From Clostridia bacterium (GTDB taxonomy: Bacteria > Bacillota > Clostridia > Christensenellales > Aristaeellaceae), in contig JAFZLE010000384.1 in assembly GCA_017551645.1 (NCBI GenBank), forward strand, positions 1-20,173: 20,173 nt of DNA, given 5' to 3'. A program made the position numbers and the translations under genes. The notes beneath the pieces were generated by a model. That model ran no database searches. It had not been told where the DNA came from and worked only from the letters and a program-made list of their open reading frames with translations. This document shows positions 12,817 to 20,173 of the stretch, in pieces (positions within the stretch are counted from its first letter, which is position 1; the number at the start of each line of letters is the position of its first letter).

Positions 12817-14364
12817 TTGCAAAAAGAAAAAGCCGGCGAATATGCCATAGAAATGCTGCATATCACCAAGCGCTTCCCCGGTATCATCGCCAACGACGAT
12901 GTTACCATACAGCTGCGTCACGGTGAGATCCATGCCCTGCTGGGAGAAAACGGTGCGGGCAAATCTACTCTGATGAGCGTGCTGTTCGGGCTGTACAAGC
13001 CCGAGGAAGGCACCATTCTGAAGGACGGCGTTGAAGTTAAGATCAATAACCCGAACGACGCCAACGCCCTGGGCATAGGCATGGTACACCAGCATTTCAA
13101 ACTGGTGGAATGCTTTACCGTACTTGACAACATCATACTGGGCGTTGAGCCTACCAGCCGGTTCGGCATGCTGAGCAAGGGCGAAGCCAGAAAGCGCGTT
13201 TTGGAGCTCAGCGACAAGTACGGCCTGCAGGTGGATCCGGACGCGAAGATCTCAGATATCACCGTGGGCATGCAGCAGCGCACCGAGATACTGAAAATGC
13301 TGTACCGCGACAACGATATACTGATATTTGACGAACCTACTGCGGTGCTCACGCCCCAGGAGATACAGGAACTGATGCAGATAATGCGAAACCTGTCGGC
13401 GGAAGGCAAGAGCATACTGTTCATCAGCCATAAACTCGCTGAGATAATGGCTGTAGCCGACCGCTGCTCGGTACTCAGAAAGGGAAAGTACATCGGAACG
13501 GTCAACACCAAGGACGTCACCATGGAAGAGCTTTCCGCCATGATGGTCGGCCGCAACGTGAACTTCCACGTGGAAAAAGCGCCCGCCAATCCCGGTGAAG
13601 TGGTGCTGGAGGTCAAAAACCTGACCGTGGCGTCAAAAGCGCACAGCAACAACGCGGTGAAAAATGTTTCTTTCAACGTGCGCCGTGGCGAGATAGTGTG
13701 CATAGCCGGCATAGACGGCAACGGCCAGTCGGAACTGGTATACGCGCTTACCGGCCTTGAGCCCATCGTACACGGGACGATAAAAATGGACGGCAAGGAC
13801 ATCACCAAGGCGTCCATAAGGTCCAGGTCCAAAAACGGCATGAGCCACATACCCGAGGACAGGCACAAACACGGCCTGGTGCTGGATTACTCCCTTGAGT
13901 ACAACCTGGTGCTGCAGACATATTTCGAGTCCAGATTCACTGACAGGATCGGCTTCCTGCGCAGGAAGAACATCCGCTCGTATTCCAATGGCCTGATTGA
14001 CCAGTTTGACATCCGGTCCGGACAGGGCGCGGTAACCGCGGCAAGATCCATGTCCGGCGGCAACCAGCAAAAGGCGATCATAGCCCGTGAGATCGACCGC
14101 CAGCCGGAAGTGCTGGTGGCGGTACAGCCCACGCGCGGCCTGGATGTAGGCGCGATAGAGTACATCCACAAACAGCTGGTGGCCCAGCGTGACGCCGGCA
14201 AGGCGGTGCTGCTGGTATCACTGGAGATGGACGAGGTCCTGGACGTCTCGGACCGCATACTGGTGATGTACGAAGGCGAGATCGTGGGCGAGCTGGATCC
14301 CAAGAAGACCAATCCTGAGGAAATGGGCCTTTACATGGCCGGCGCGAAAAGGGGGACGGTGTAA
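12817..14364 (+). CDS. nupO: Nucleoside ABC importer ATPase, two fused domains
   Basis: 515 residues from the TTG at 12817 (AAGGGAG about 10 bases ahead); another TTG at 12796 would overlap that site. The first ATPase domain has LLGENGAGKST (Walker A, 41-51), the ITVGMQQRTEIL signature typical of NupO/YufO, and ILIFDEPTAVLTPQE (Walker B). The second has the degenerate AGIDGNGQSEL loop, HIPEDRHKHGLVLDYS, the intact MSGGNQQKAIIARE signature and VLVAVQPTRGLDVGA. This asymmetric pair is the family norm for sugar/nucleoside CUT2-like importers. It powers the two permeases whose genes follow. Only 2 bp separate it from the first permease. Confidence 0.95.
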   Translation: MQKEKAGEYAIEMLHITKRFPGIIANDDVTIQLRHGEIHALLGENGAGKSTLMSVLFGLYKPEEGTILKDGVEVKINNPNDANALGIGMVHQHFKLVECFTVLDNIILGVEPTSRFGMLSKGEARKRVLELSDKYGLQVDPDAKISDITVGMQQRTEILKMLYRDNDILIFDEPTAVLTPQEIQELMQIMRNLSAEGKSILFISHKLAEIMAVADRCSVLRKGKYIGTVNTKDVTMEELSAMMVGRNVNFHVEKAPANPGEVVLEVKNLTVASKAHSNNAVKNVSFNVRRGEIVCIAGIDGNGQSELVYALTGLEPIVHGTIKMDGKDITKASIRSRSKNGMSHIPEDRHKHGLVLDYSLEYNLVLQTYFESRFTDRIGFLRRKNIRSYSNGLIDQFDIRSGQGAVTAARSMSGGNQQKAIIAREIDRQPEVLVAVQPTRGLDVGAIEYIHKQLVAQRDAGKAVLLVSLEMDEVLDVSDRILVMYEGEIVGELDPKKTNPEEMGLYMAGAKRGTV

Positions 14365-14366
14365 GC

Positions 14367-15515
14367 ATGCAAGCTGCAAAAGACACAAAGAGACCGCGCA
14401 GAACGGGGATAATCGCGGCGATACTCCGCATCCCTGCGGTGCAGACGATACTGGCGTCGCTCATGTGCGTGCTGGCCGGCCTGCTCATAGGCTATATAGT
14501 GCTGCTGTTCATCAACCCGCAGGGCGCCGGCGAGTCCATAATCAATGTTATAAAGAACTTCTTTACCTGGAAAAGGCCTCAGCAGCAGCTTAAGCAGTTC
14601 GGGAATACGCTTGCCAAGACCATCCCGCTGATAATGTGCTCCCTGAGCATACTGTTCAGCTACAAGGTCGGCCTTTTCAATATTGGTACGGCGGGCCAGT
14701 ACGTGGCAGGCGCGTGCGCCAGCCTCTACGCGGCACTGGCGTGGGGCTGGAGCTGGCTGCCGTGCATGCTGTTCGCGCTGGTCGCCGGAGCCCTGCTGGG
14801 CGCTATCGTAGGCGCACTCAAGGTATACTGCAACGTAAACGAAGTCATTTCAGGCATTATGCTCAACTGGATAGCGCTGTATACCACGAACACGATCCTT
14901 ACCGAAGTCAAGGAAAAGGCGAGCCCTTACACCATGTACTTCAAGGACGTCAACAACAAAGGAGCGCTTCTGCCAAACCTTGGGCTTGACAAACTGTTCA
15001 ACAACAACTCTTACGTCACCATAGCGGTGCCGCTGTGCCTGATAATCGCCATAGCGATAACCATCATCCTCAGCAAGACCCGCTTCGGGTACGAGCTGAA
15101 AGCCACCGGCAACAACAAAAACGCGGCGAAATATGCCGGAATGGCGGAGAACCGGAACATAATCCTCACGCTTATGATCTCCGGCGCGCTGGCGGGCCTC
15201 GGAGCTTCCATGCTGTACCAGACAGGCTATATGCGCTGGGAGTGCACGATGTCTTCCGTGCCGGCAATGGGCTTTAACGGCATAGCAGCGGCGTTCCTGG
15301 GCGGACTGAACCCGATAGGCGCCATATTCTCGTCGTTCTTCATCCAGCATATCACGGACGGCGGCCAGTACGTGAACACCAACTTCTATTCATCCCAGAT
15401 ATCGGACGTCATCTCGTCCATAATCATATACCTGTGCGGGTTCGTGCTGTTTATCAAACTTACTATGAACCGTGCCATTGCCCGCAGCAAGGAAAAGAAG
15501 GAGGCGAAAAAGTAA
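14367..15515 (+). CDS. nupP: Nucleoside ABC importer permease 1 (BPD_transp_2 family)
   Basis: 382 residues; the ATG at 14367 is 2 bp after the ATPase stop, with GGGGGA in the end of that gene as ribosome site. About nine to ten membrane helices. The loop FSYKVGLFNIGTAGQYVAGA and the segment SGALAGLGASMLYQTGYMRW ... FNGIAAAFLGGLNPIGAIFSS are the family blocks shared with Bacillus YufP/NupP and E. coli-type CUT2 permeases. A longer N-terminal loop (about 45-75) is normal for this member of the pair. It dimerises with the next gene product. Confidence 0.95.
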   Translation: MQAAKDTKRPRRTGIIAAILRIPAVQTILASLMCVLAGLLIGYIVLLFINPQGAGESIINVIKNFFTWKRPQQQLKQFGNTLAKTIPLIMCSLSILFSYKVGLFNIGTAGQYVAGACASLYAALAWGWSWLPCMLFALVAGALLGAIVGALKVYCNVNEVISGIMLNWIALYTTNTILTEVKEKASPYTMYFKDVNNKGALLPNLGLDKLFNNNSYVTIAVPLCLIIAIAITIILSKTRFGYELKATGNNKNAAKYAGMAENRNIILTLMISGALAGLGASMLYQTGYMRWECTMSSVPAMGFNGIAAAFLGGLNPIGAIFSSFFIQHITDGGQYVNTNFYSSQISDVISSIIIYLCGFVLFIKLTMNRAIARSKEKKEAKK

Positions 15516-16454
15516 ATGCTGCTTTTGATCCAATACACACTGATCTTCGCTTCCGTTCTGCTTTTGGTCGCGCTCGGAGGCTGCATATCCGAACATTCCG
15601 GCATTATAAACCTGGGCCTTGAAGGCATAATGGTAGTAGGCGCGCTGGGCGGCGCCCTGGTGATGAGGAACTTCTACACGCTTCCTCCCGCCCTGATGGT
15701 CATCCTGGCGCTGCTTGCCGCTGCGCTGCTGGGTATGCTGTACTCCTGCCTGCTGGGCGTGGCGTCCATACACTTTAAAGCCGACCAGACACTGGTAGGC
15801 ACTGCCATGAACCTGCTGGCGACCGCTGCCTGCACCGTGTTCGTAAAGGCTATCAACACCGCCGCAAACCCCGACGACCACTCTTCCGAGATAGAGTACG
15901 TGGCGGGCCGCAAAATGTTCATAGTGAACATAAACGGTTTTGAGTTCAACTGGTTCATGCTGGTGGCCATCATAGCGGTTGTGCTGGTGTACATATTCCT
16001 CTACAAAAACAAACTCGGCCTGAGGCTGATGGCCTGCGGCGAGCATCCCCAGGCGGCGGACTCGGTGGGAATCAGCGTAGTCAAAATGCGCTGGACCGGC
16101 GTGCTCATCTCCGGCGCGCTGGCGGGTTTGGGCGGCCTGTGCTACATACTGGCCGGCGTGTCGCTGTGGAAGTTCGAAAACGGCGTAGCGGGCTTTGGCT
16201 TCCTGGCTCTGGCGGTCATGATATTCGGCCAGTGGAAACCCGGCAGGATAGCCGTCGCGGCGCTGATATTCGGCCTGTTCCGCGCCCTGTCCAACACCTA
16301 TGTAGGCTTCCCGTTCCTGAAGGCGCTGAACATACCCAGCAACGTGTACAATATGATGCCGTACATCGTATGCCTTATAGTACTGGCGTTCGCATCCAAG
16401 AACTCAGCGGCGCCCAAGGCGGAAGGCATACCTTACGACAAGGGTCAGCGTTAG
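15516..16454 (+). CDS. nupQ: Nucleoside ABC importer permease 2 (BPD_transp_2 family)
   Basis: 312 residues. The ATG at 15516 follows the previous stop directly, and AAGGAGG at about 15498 lies in the end of that gene. About eight membrane helices. SEHSGIINLGLEGIMVVGALGGALV and SGALAGLGGLCYILAGVSLWKFENGVAGFGFLALAVMIFGQWKPG are the matching blocks of the shorter partner (YufQ/NupQ). It is the last gene of the importer and is followed by a hairpin. Gene order binding protein, ATPase, long permease, short permease is exactly that of nupNOPQ. Confidence 0.95.
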   Translation: MLLLIQYTLIFASVLLLVALGGCISEHSGIINLGLEGIMVVGALGGALVMRNFYTLPPALMVILALLAAALLGMLYSCLLGVASIHFKADQTLVGTAMNLLATAACTVFVKAINTAANPDDHSSEIEYVAGRKMFIVNINGFEFNWFMLVAIIAVVLVYIFLYKNKLGLRLMACGEHPQAADSVGISVVKMRWTGVLISGALAGLGGLCYILAGVSLWKFENGVAGFGFLALAVMIFGQWKPGRIAVAALIFGLFRALSNTYVGFPFLKALNIPSNVYNMMPYIVCLIVLAFASKNSAAPKAEGIPYDKGQR

Positions 16455-16463
16455 ATTGTTTTC

Positions 16464-16487
16464 AGCCGCCTCGATTGGGGCGGCTTT
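16464..16487 (+). terminator. Hairpin after the nucleoside importer operon
   Basis: AGCCGCCTC (16464-16472) pairs with GGGGCGGCT (16477-16485) around GATT, with one U-G pair. The tail is only TT after the stem, so termination may be leaky and some transcripts may reach the reductase gene. Confidence 0.6.
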
Positions 16488-16523
16488 AGCGAATATGTAC
16501 GTTTCATTAGCAGGGAGGGCAAT

Positions 16524-17660
16524 ATGAAACAGAACAGGTTTTTCCCGGAGATACGGGGCAATTTTGGCTTTGGCTGCATGCGCCTGCCCATGACAGGCGA
16601 TCAGGTGGACATACCCCAGACCTGCCGCATGGCTGACGCGTTCATAGAAGCGGGCTTCAACTACTTCGATACCGCTCACGGCTACATCAACGGGCAGAGC
16701 GAAAAGGCGATAGGGCAGTGCGTTTCCGCGCGTCATGACAGAAGCGAGTTCCTGCTGGCGGACAAGCTTTCCGACAGTTACTTCCAGTCCGAGGCGGATA
16801 TCCGCCCGTTCGTGGACGAGCAGCTGAAGATCTGCGGCGTGGAGTATTTCGACTTCTATCTCATGCACGCCCAGAACCGCAGGAACTACGAAAAGTACAA
16901 GGCCTGCAACGCCTATGAAGTGGCGTACCAGTTGAAGCAGGAAGGCAAACTGCGCCACGTGGGCCTGTCGTTCCACGACAAGGCGGACGTGCTGGACATG
17001 ATCCTTACCGAGAAGCCTTTCGTGGAGTTCGTGCAGATACAGCTCAACTACGTGGATTTTGACGATCCCGCTGTGGAGGCGCATAAGGTGTACGACGTGT
17101 GCGTAAAGCACGGCAAGCCCTGCGTCATAATGGAGCCCGTAAAGGGCGGAAGCCTGGTCAACCTGCCCCCGGAAGCGGACAAGGTATTAAGGGAAACGGG
17201 CAACTGTTCCAACGCGGGCTATGCGATAAGGTTTGCCGCCAGCTTCGACAACGTGTTCATGGTGCTCTCCGGCATGAGTTCCATAGAGCAGATGCAGGAC
17301 AACATCGGCACCATGAAGGAGTTTGCCCCGCTTACCGATGAGGAACAGAACGCGGTGGCGCGGGTATGCGGCATATTCAAGAACCTGGGGCTGATACCTT
17401 GCACTTCCTGCCGCTACTGCGTGGAGCAGAATCACTGCCCCAAGAACATACTGATCCCTGACATGTTCGCCGCACTCAACAAATTTGAGGCGTTCCATGA
17501 CTGGATCACTCGCGTACATTACGGCAGAGTGCTCACAGCCGACGGCCACAGCAAGGCCAGCGAGTGCCTTAAGTGCGGCCTGTGCGAGAAAGTCTGCCCC
17601 CAGCATCTTGAGATACGCAAGCTGCTTAAAAAGGTCGCGGAGACATTCGAGCAGAATTGA
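16524..17660 (+). CDS. Aldo/keto reductase with two C-terminal [4Fe-4S] motifs
   Basis: 378 residues; the ATG at 16524 has GGGAGGG ahead. Residues 1-280 are an aldo/keto reductase barrel with the full tetrad: Asp49 (FDTA), Tyr54 (HGYING), Lys81 (ADKLSD) and His115 (LMHAQN). The C-terminal part has two cysteine motifs, C293-C296-C299-C305P and C348-C351-C354-C358P. The second is a standard CxxCxxCxxxCP ferredoxin motif, the first has a wider last gap. This fusion is a known clade in anaerobes and suggests electrons come from or go to iron-sulfur clusters rather than only NAD(P)H. The substrate is unknown. No clear promoter is seen in the 69 bp upstream; leaky read-through from the importer is possible. 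Confidence 0.93.
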   Translation: MKQNRFFPEIRGNFGFGCMRLPMTGDQVDIPQTCRMADAFIEAGFNYFDTAHGYINGQSEKAIGQCVSARHDRSEFLLADKLSDSYFQSEADIRPFVDEQLKICGVEYFDFYLMHAQNRRNYEKYKACNAYEVAYQLKQEGKLRHVGLSFHDKADVLDMILTEKPFVEFVQIQLNYVDFDDPAVEAHKVYDVCVKHGKPCVIMEPVKGGSLVNLPPEADKVLRETGNCSNAGYAIRFAASFDNVFMVLSGMSSIEQMQDNIGTMKEFAPLTDEEQNAVARVCGIFKNLGLIPCTSCRYCVEQNHCPKNILIPDMFAALNKFEAFHDWITRVHYGRVLTADGHSKASECLKCGLCEKVCPQHLEIRKLLKKVAETFEQN

Positions 17661-17669
17661 TAAGTATAT

Positions 17670-17709
17670 AAACGGATCCCGCCGAAATGTTTCGGCGGGA
17701 TCCGTTTTT
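17670..17709 (+). terminator. Strong terminator between convergent reductase and M48 genes
   Basis: A perfect 18-bp stem, AAACGGATCCCGCCGAAA (17670-17687) with its complement at 17690-17707, a two-base loop as drawn, and T through 17709. A/T-rich flanks on both sides let it act in both directions. Confidence 0.9.
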
Positions 17710-17720
17710 GTGAAGGTTTT

Positions 17721-18944
17721 TTATTCTTTCATCGCCTTTTCTATGGCGGCAATGCGCTGGGACAGGGTGGGGTGGGAGTACTCCAGCTTTACGATGACGG
17801 GCGAGGGCGCAAGGTTGGCGAAGTTGCCGCGGGAAAGCTTCTTGAGTCCGCTTATCAGCGCGGCGCCGTAGCCTTCTTTTACCGCGTGCCGGTCGGCTCT
17901 GTATTCGTGCCTGCGGCTGATCCAAGAGGTCAGCATGCCAAACAGCGGAGTTATAACGCTCATTTCTATGCCCACGAGTATCATCGCGAAACCGTAGTTG
18001 ACGCCTTCAAAGCCAAAGTCGGAATAGATCTCCCCGCAGCTTACGGTCAGGTAAGCCAGGCAGGCGATCACCAGCATCTGCAGTATGGTTATCGCCTGCC
18101 CCTTCGTGGTGTCCTTGTTTATGCCGTGCCCCATCTCGTGGGCGAACACGGCGCAGATCTCGTCGGTGGTCATAGTGGAAACGAGGGTGTCGTACAGCAC
18201 GATGGTCTTCATTTTTCCGAAGCCGGTGAAGTAGGCGTTGGACTTGCTGGAGCGCCTAGACGCGTCCATGACCTGTATCGCCCTGACTTTGTAGCCGTTT
18301 TTGGTGAGCAGAGAAGTGAGCCTGTCCTTTAGCTCGCCGTCCTCAAGAGGCGTGAATTTATTGAATATCCTGCTGAAGAAGGGGTAGAGGAAGGTTATAA
18401 AAAGCACTATCAGGAACAGTACGCAGGCGAAGACCAGGGGCAGCCACGCGCCAAGCCAGCCGTGAAAGGCCGCCAGCATGCATGCAAGACCGCAGCTTAT
18501 CAGACAGCCGATCATCAGATGCTTGACCTGGTCCGCCGCGAAAGTCCTGGAGGACGAGCGGTTGAAGCCGTACTTTTCCTCGATCTTCATGGTGTCATAC
18601 CACTCAAACGGGATATCGACTAGCCAGCCTGCCAGCGTTTCGAACAGCGTGACGCTTAAAAGCGCCGGGTATATGCCCGTTCCCAGCACGTTTTCAACTG
18701 CGCTGTATGCGTTAAACAGTATCAGCAGAAAGCTTAGGACAAAGCCTGCCAGCGAATGCACTATGCGCAGGGAGCTCTTCTCCCGGCTGTACTGTTTCCA
18801 GCGCAGGTATGTTACGGTGTCGTACACGTCACTAACGTTGTCGGGTATGGGATTGCCGAAGGACTTGCGCTCAAGCCGGGATTCCCACAGCTTGTAAAGG
18901 TTTATCAGGCACAGAAGCACCAGAACCAAAATCTTGAAGTTCAC
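17721..18944 (-). CDS. M48-family (Ste24-like) membrane zinc metalloprotease
   Basis: 407 residues from the GTG at 18944, 5 bases after a perfect AGGAGG; the ATG two bases further upstream is followed at once by a stop. Membrane helices lie near 5-20, 62-83, 92-112, 143-162, 168-190, 285-302 and 318-338, the CAAX-protease-type layout. Zinc ligands are HEMGH (His269, His273, with Glu270 catalytic) and Glu347 in EYRAD. SNAYFTGFG and HPTLSQRI are the usual Ste24/M48 blocks, and FNRSSSRTFAADQVK matches the conserved region before the catalytic domain. It probably cleaves membrane proteins or peptides on the cytoplasmic face. It follows birA with overlapping signals, although the two have no known functional link. 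Confidence 0.94.
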   Translation of the reverse strand: MNFKILVLVLLCLINLYKLWESRLERKSFGNPIPDNVSDVYDTVTYLRWKQYSREKSSLRIVHSLAGFVLSFLLILFNAYSAVENVLGTGIYPALLSVTLFETLAGWLVDIPFEWYDTMKIEEKYGFNRSSSRTFAADQVKHLMIGCLISCGLACMLAAFHGWLGAWLPLVFACVLFLIVLFITFLYPFFSRIFNKFTPLEDGELKDRLTSLLTKNGYKVRAIQVMDASRRSSKSNAYFTGFGKMKTIVLYDTLVSTMTTDEICAVFAHEMGHGINKDTTKGQAITILQMLVIACLAYLTVSCGEIYSDFGFEGVNYGFAMILVGIEMSVITPLFGMLTSWISRRHEYRADRHAVKEGYGAALISGLKKLSRGNFANLAPSPVIVKLEYSHPTLSQRIAAIEKAMKE

Positions 18945-18949
18945 ATTAT

Positions 18950-18955
18950 CCTCCT
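18950..18955 (-). promoter_or_regulatory. Ribosome site of the protease gene overlapping the birA stop
   Basis: The minus strand reads AGGAGG; its first two bases are the AG of the birA TAG stop. This predicts translational coupling of the two genes. Confidence 0.8.
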
Positions 18956-19694
18956 AAATATATCCGTACAGGCCTCTTACGCTGACTTCGCCCGCGCGCA
19001 CGCTGACAGGCCCGTCGGCAGTAGCTATCAGCAGCGACCCGTCGGGCAGCAGGCGCTCGGCGACGCCGGTAAGCTCTTTTTCTCCGTTCACGGCGCGCAC
19101 CTCGCGGCCGAGCGTGGCGGAGATGGGGGAAATAAGGTCTATGAGACTGTTAAGACCCTGATTATACAGCATTTGGGCATACGTGTCAAACTTGTCGAGG
19201 GTATCCAGCGCCACCTTGCGGCAGTCGGACACGATGCCTGTTTCCATGCGCAGGCTGGCGGCATAGGGGAGATCCGGCGGAAAGCTTTCGGCATTAAGGT
19301 TGATGCCTATACCGCACACCGCCCAGTCGAGCCTGCCTCCGTTATAACCGCTTTCGCAGAGTATGCCGCACAGTTTTTTGCCGTTTAATACCAGGTCGTT
19401 GGGCCACTTGATCAGTATCTCCCGCCCGCTTATCTCCTTAAGCACGTCAGCGGCGGCAAGCGCGCAGCAAAACACCAGACCGCCTGCGTTTTCCGGGGTG
19501 AGCCGCTCATCTTTGACAAGTACGGAAAACCAAGCCCCGTCACCGGGCCGGCTCAGCCAGTTCCTGCCCAGCCTGCCGCGTCCCGCGGTCTGAAGATCCG
19601 CTATTACGGCGGTGCCGTTTGGCACGGTCCCGGCGATCTGCTTAAGTCTGGAATTGGTGGAATCCACGCTGTCAAGGTAGATGACCTGGCGCAT
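18954..19694 (-). CDS. birA: Biotin--[acetyl-CoA-carboxylase] ligase
   Basis: 246 residues from the ATG at 19694, which has AGGAG five bases ahead. An 11-residue longer reading to a TTG at 19727 would run into the -35 of the tRNA promoter and lacks a ribosome site. The catalytic core starts almost at once: DSVDSTNSRLK, then TAGRGRLGRNW (biotinyl-AMP loop; the usual RGRRGR has Leu in place of the second-last Arg), IKWPNDL, GKKLCGILCE and GIGINLN, then a small C-terminal SH3-like domain. There is no N-terminal winged helix, so it is a monofunctional ligase, not a repressor. It attaches biotin to carboxylase subunits in the cytoplasm. A divergent tRNA-Leu promoter lies immediately upstream. Confidence 0.95.
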   Translation of the reverse strand: MRQVIYLDSVDSTNSRLKQIAGTVPNGTAVIADLQTAGRGRLGRNWLSRPGDGAWFSVLVKDERLTPENAGGLVFCCALAAADVLKEISGREILIKWPNDLVLNGKKLCGILCESGYNGGRLDWAVCGIGINLNAESFPPDLPYAASLRMETGIVSDCRKVALDTLDKFDTYAQMLYNQGLNSLIDLISPISATLGREVRAVNGEKELTGVAERLLPDGSLLIATADGPVSVRAGEVSVRGLYGYI

Positions 19695-19720
19695 CGCATC
19701 TCCTGTTACAAAGAATTTGC

Positions 19721-19749
19721 TTGACAAATCAGTACGCTTGGGGTATATT
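19721..19749 (+). promoter_or_regulatory. Promoter of tRNA-Leu
   Basis: TTGACA at 19721-19726, a 17-bp spacer, and TATATT at 19744-19749. Transcription would start near 19756, seven bases before the mature tRNA. Confidence 0.85.
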
Positions 19750-19762
19750 TACTGGGCTTTGC

Positions 19763-19845
19763 GCGGGTATGGCGGAATTGGCAGACGCGAAGGATTTAGG
19801 TTCCTTTACCCACAAGGCGTGCAGGTTCAAGTCCTGTTACCCGCA
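19763..19845 (+). tRNA. tRNA-Leu (anticodon UAG)
   Basis: An 83-base class II tRNA. The acceptor stem GCGGGTA pairs perfectly with TACCCGC and ends in discriminator A; CCA is not encoded. The D arm is GCG-GAATTGGCAGA-CGC. The anticodon stem AAGGA/TCCTT encloses TTTAGGT, giving anticodon TAG, which reads CUA and probably other CUN codons. A long variable arm of about 14 bases and a T arm GCAGG-TTCAAGT-CCTGT follow. The layout closely follows bacillar tRNA-Leu(UAG). Confidence 0.96.
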
Positions 19846-20173
19846 TCGCTCTGTTCGCTGAACGGGGCTTTTTCTTTTACCTTAGCATTGGCGAAAGTCA
19901 GCACAGTAACGCTTTCACAGCCTGCGGCAAGCAGCGTACGCGCGCATTCTGAGACCGTGGAACCGGTGGTGCGCACGTCGTCCACCAGCAGTATCCTTTC
20001 ACCAGTCGCCTGAGCGGTCGCACGAAAGGCGTTTTTAAGGTTTTTCCTTCGCTCCGCGGTAGTCAGAGTGACCTGGCTTTTTGTGTTCCTGACACGTTTT
20101 AGGATATCGGATTTTTGGATGCCAAGGCGCTTGGACAGTTCGCTCGCCAGTTTTTCCGCCTGGTTGTAACCCC
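19827..20173 (-). CDS. comF: ComF-family phosphoribosyltransferase-like protein, 3' part only
   Basis: The frame enters from beyond the window end (first full codon at 20171) and runs 114 codons to a TGA at 19827-19829. The visible part reads GYNQAEKLASELSKRLGI, then LKRVRNTKSQVTLTTAERRKNLKNAF, then ILLVDDVRTTGSTVSECARTLLAAGCESVTVLTF. These are the three conserved blocks of ComFC/ComF, including the PRPP-binding LLVDDVxTTG loop. The family supports DNA uptake in competent bacteria, though it is also common where competence is unproven. The N-terminal zinc-finger part lies outside the window. The last codons run antisense through the tRNA-Leu terminator and 19 bases of the tRNA itself. The C-terminal tail after VTVLTF (about 19 residues) looks unconserved, as if it simply reads into the tRNA gene. 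Confidence 0.9.
   Translation of the reverse strand, partial: GYNQAEKLASELSKRLGIQKSDILKRVRNTKSQVTLTTAERRKNLKNAFRATAQATGERILLVDDVRTTGSTVSECARTLLAAGCESVTVLTFANAKVKEKAPFSEQSDAGNRT
19849..19878 (+). terminator. Terminator of tRNA-Leu
   Basis: CTCTGTTC (19849-19856) pairs with GAACGGGG (19860-19867) around GCT, with two U-G pairs that exist only in the + strand RNA. TTTTTCTTTT follows. It lies within the comF coding region on the other strand. Confidence 0.8.

Noticed and set aside
19695..19727. Longer BirA starting with TTG at 19727
   Set aside because: It has no ribosome site and runs into the TTGACA of the tRNA promoter, while the ATG at 19694 has AGGAG at five bases.
1..20173. CRISPR array, insertion sequence, prophage or toxin-antitoxin module
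   Set aside because: No regularly spaced repeats, transposase or integrase motifs, terminal inverted repeats or small paired toxin-type genes were seen; the one tRNA gene is not flanked by an integrase or a repeated tRNA end within the window.

Overview
This window is an ordinary chromosomal stretch of a Gram-positive-type bacterium with moderate to high GC. It is most likely a clostridial Bacillota lineage; Christensenellales- or Oscillospirales-like gut bacteria come to mind, but that placement is an inference from style only. The grounds are near-consensus sigma-A-type promoters with 17-bp spacers, strong AGGAGG-type ribosome sites, intrinsic terminators, several TTG/GTG starts, the DUF2232-like membrane protein / rplI / dnaB order, and Bacillota-type ABC importers (LplB/YtcP-like and NupNOPQ-like). 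I see no phage, insertion sequence, CRISPR array or plasmid gene.

Layout. Positions 1-2337 (+): a tight three-gene cluster with a metallophosphoesterase (its 5' end lies outside the window), a small LSm-like hypothetical protein, and a PAF-acetylhydrolase-like alpha/beta hydrolase. Positions 2512-6111 (+): a strong promoter, two LplB/YtcP-type sugar permeases, their secreted solute-binding protein, and a terminator. No ATPase gene is present, so a shared MsmX-like ATPase encoded elsewhere is expected. Positions 6218-7908 (+): a secreted C69-family dipeptidase with its own promoter and terminator.

Positions 7941-11425 (-): a housekeeping block transcribed as mscL, a DUF2232/YybS-like membrane protein, rplI, then dnaB. 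MscL carries a C-terminal zinc ribbon. GdpP, which sits between yybS and rplI in Bacillus, is absent. Positions 11509-16487 (+): a divergent promoter drives a BMP-family nucleoside ABC importer (binding protein, double ATPase, two permeases). A two-hairpin element lies between the binding-protein and ATPase genes. Positions 16524-17709 (+): an aldo/keto reductase with two [4Fe-4S] motifs and a strong terminator. Positions 17721-19694 (-): birA followed by an M48 membrane protease, translationally coupled. Positions 19721-19878 (+): promoter, tRNA-Leu(UAG) and terminator. Positions 19827-20173 (-): the 3' part of a comF-type phosphoribosyltransferase gene whose stop codon lies antisense inside the tRNA gene.

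Together the genes cover uptake of oligosaccharides, nucleosides and peptides, basic replication and translation, and envelope maintenance. I found no clear new defence or mobile system. The items most worth a second look are the phosphoesterase/LSm/hydrolase cluster, the absence of a lipobox in both binding proteins, the comF-tRNA antisense overlap, and the hairpins placed inside the two importer operons.
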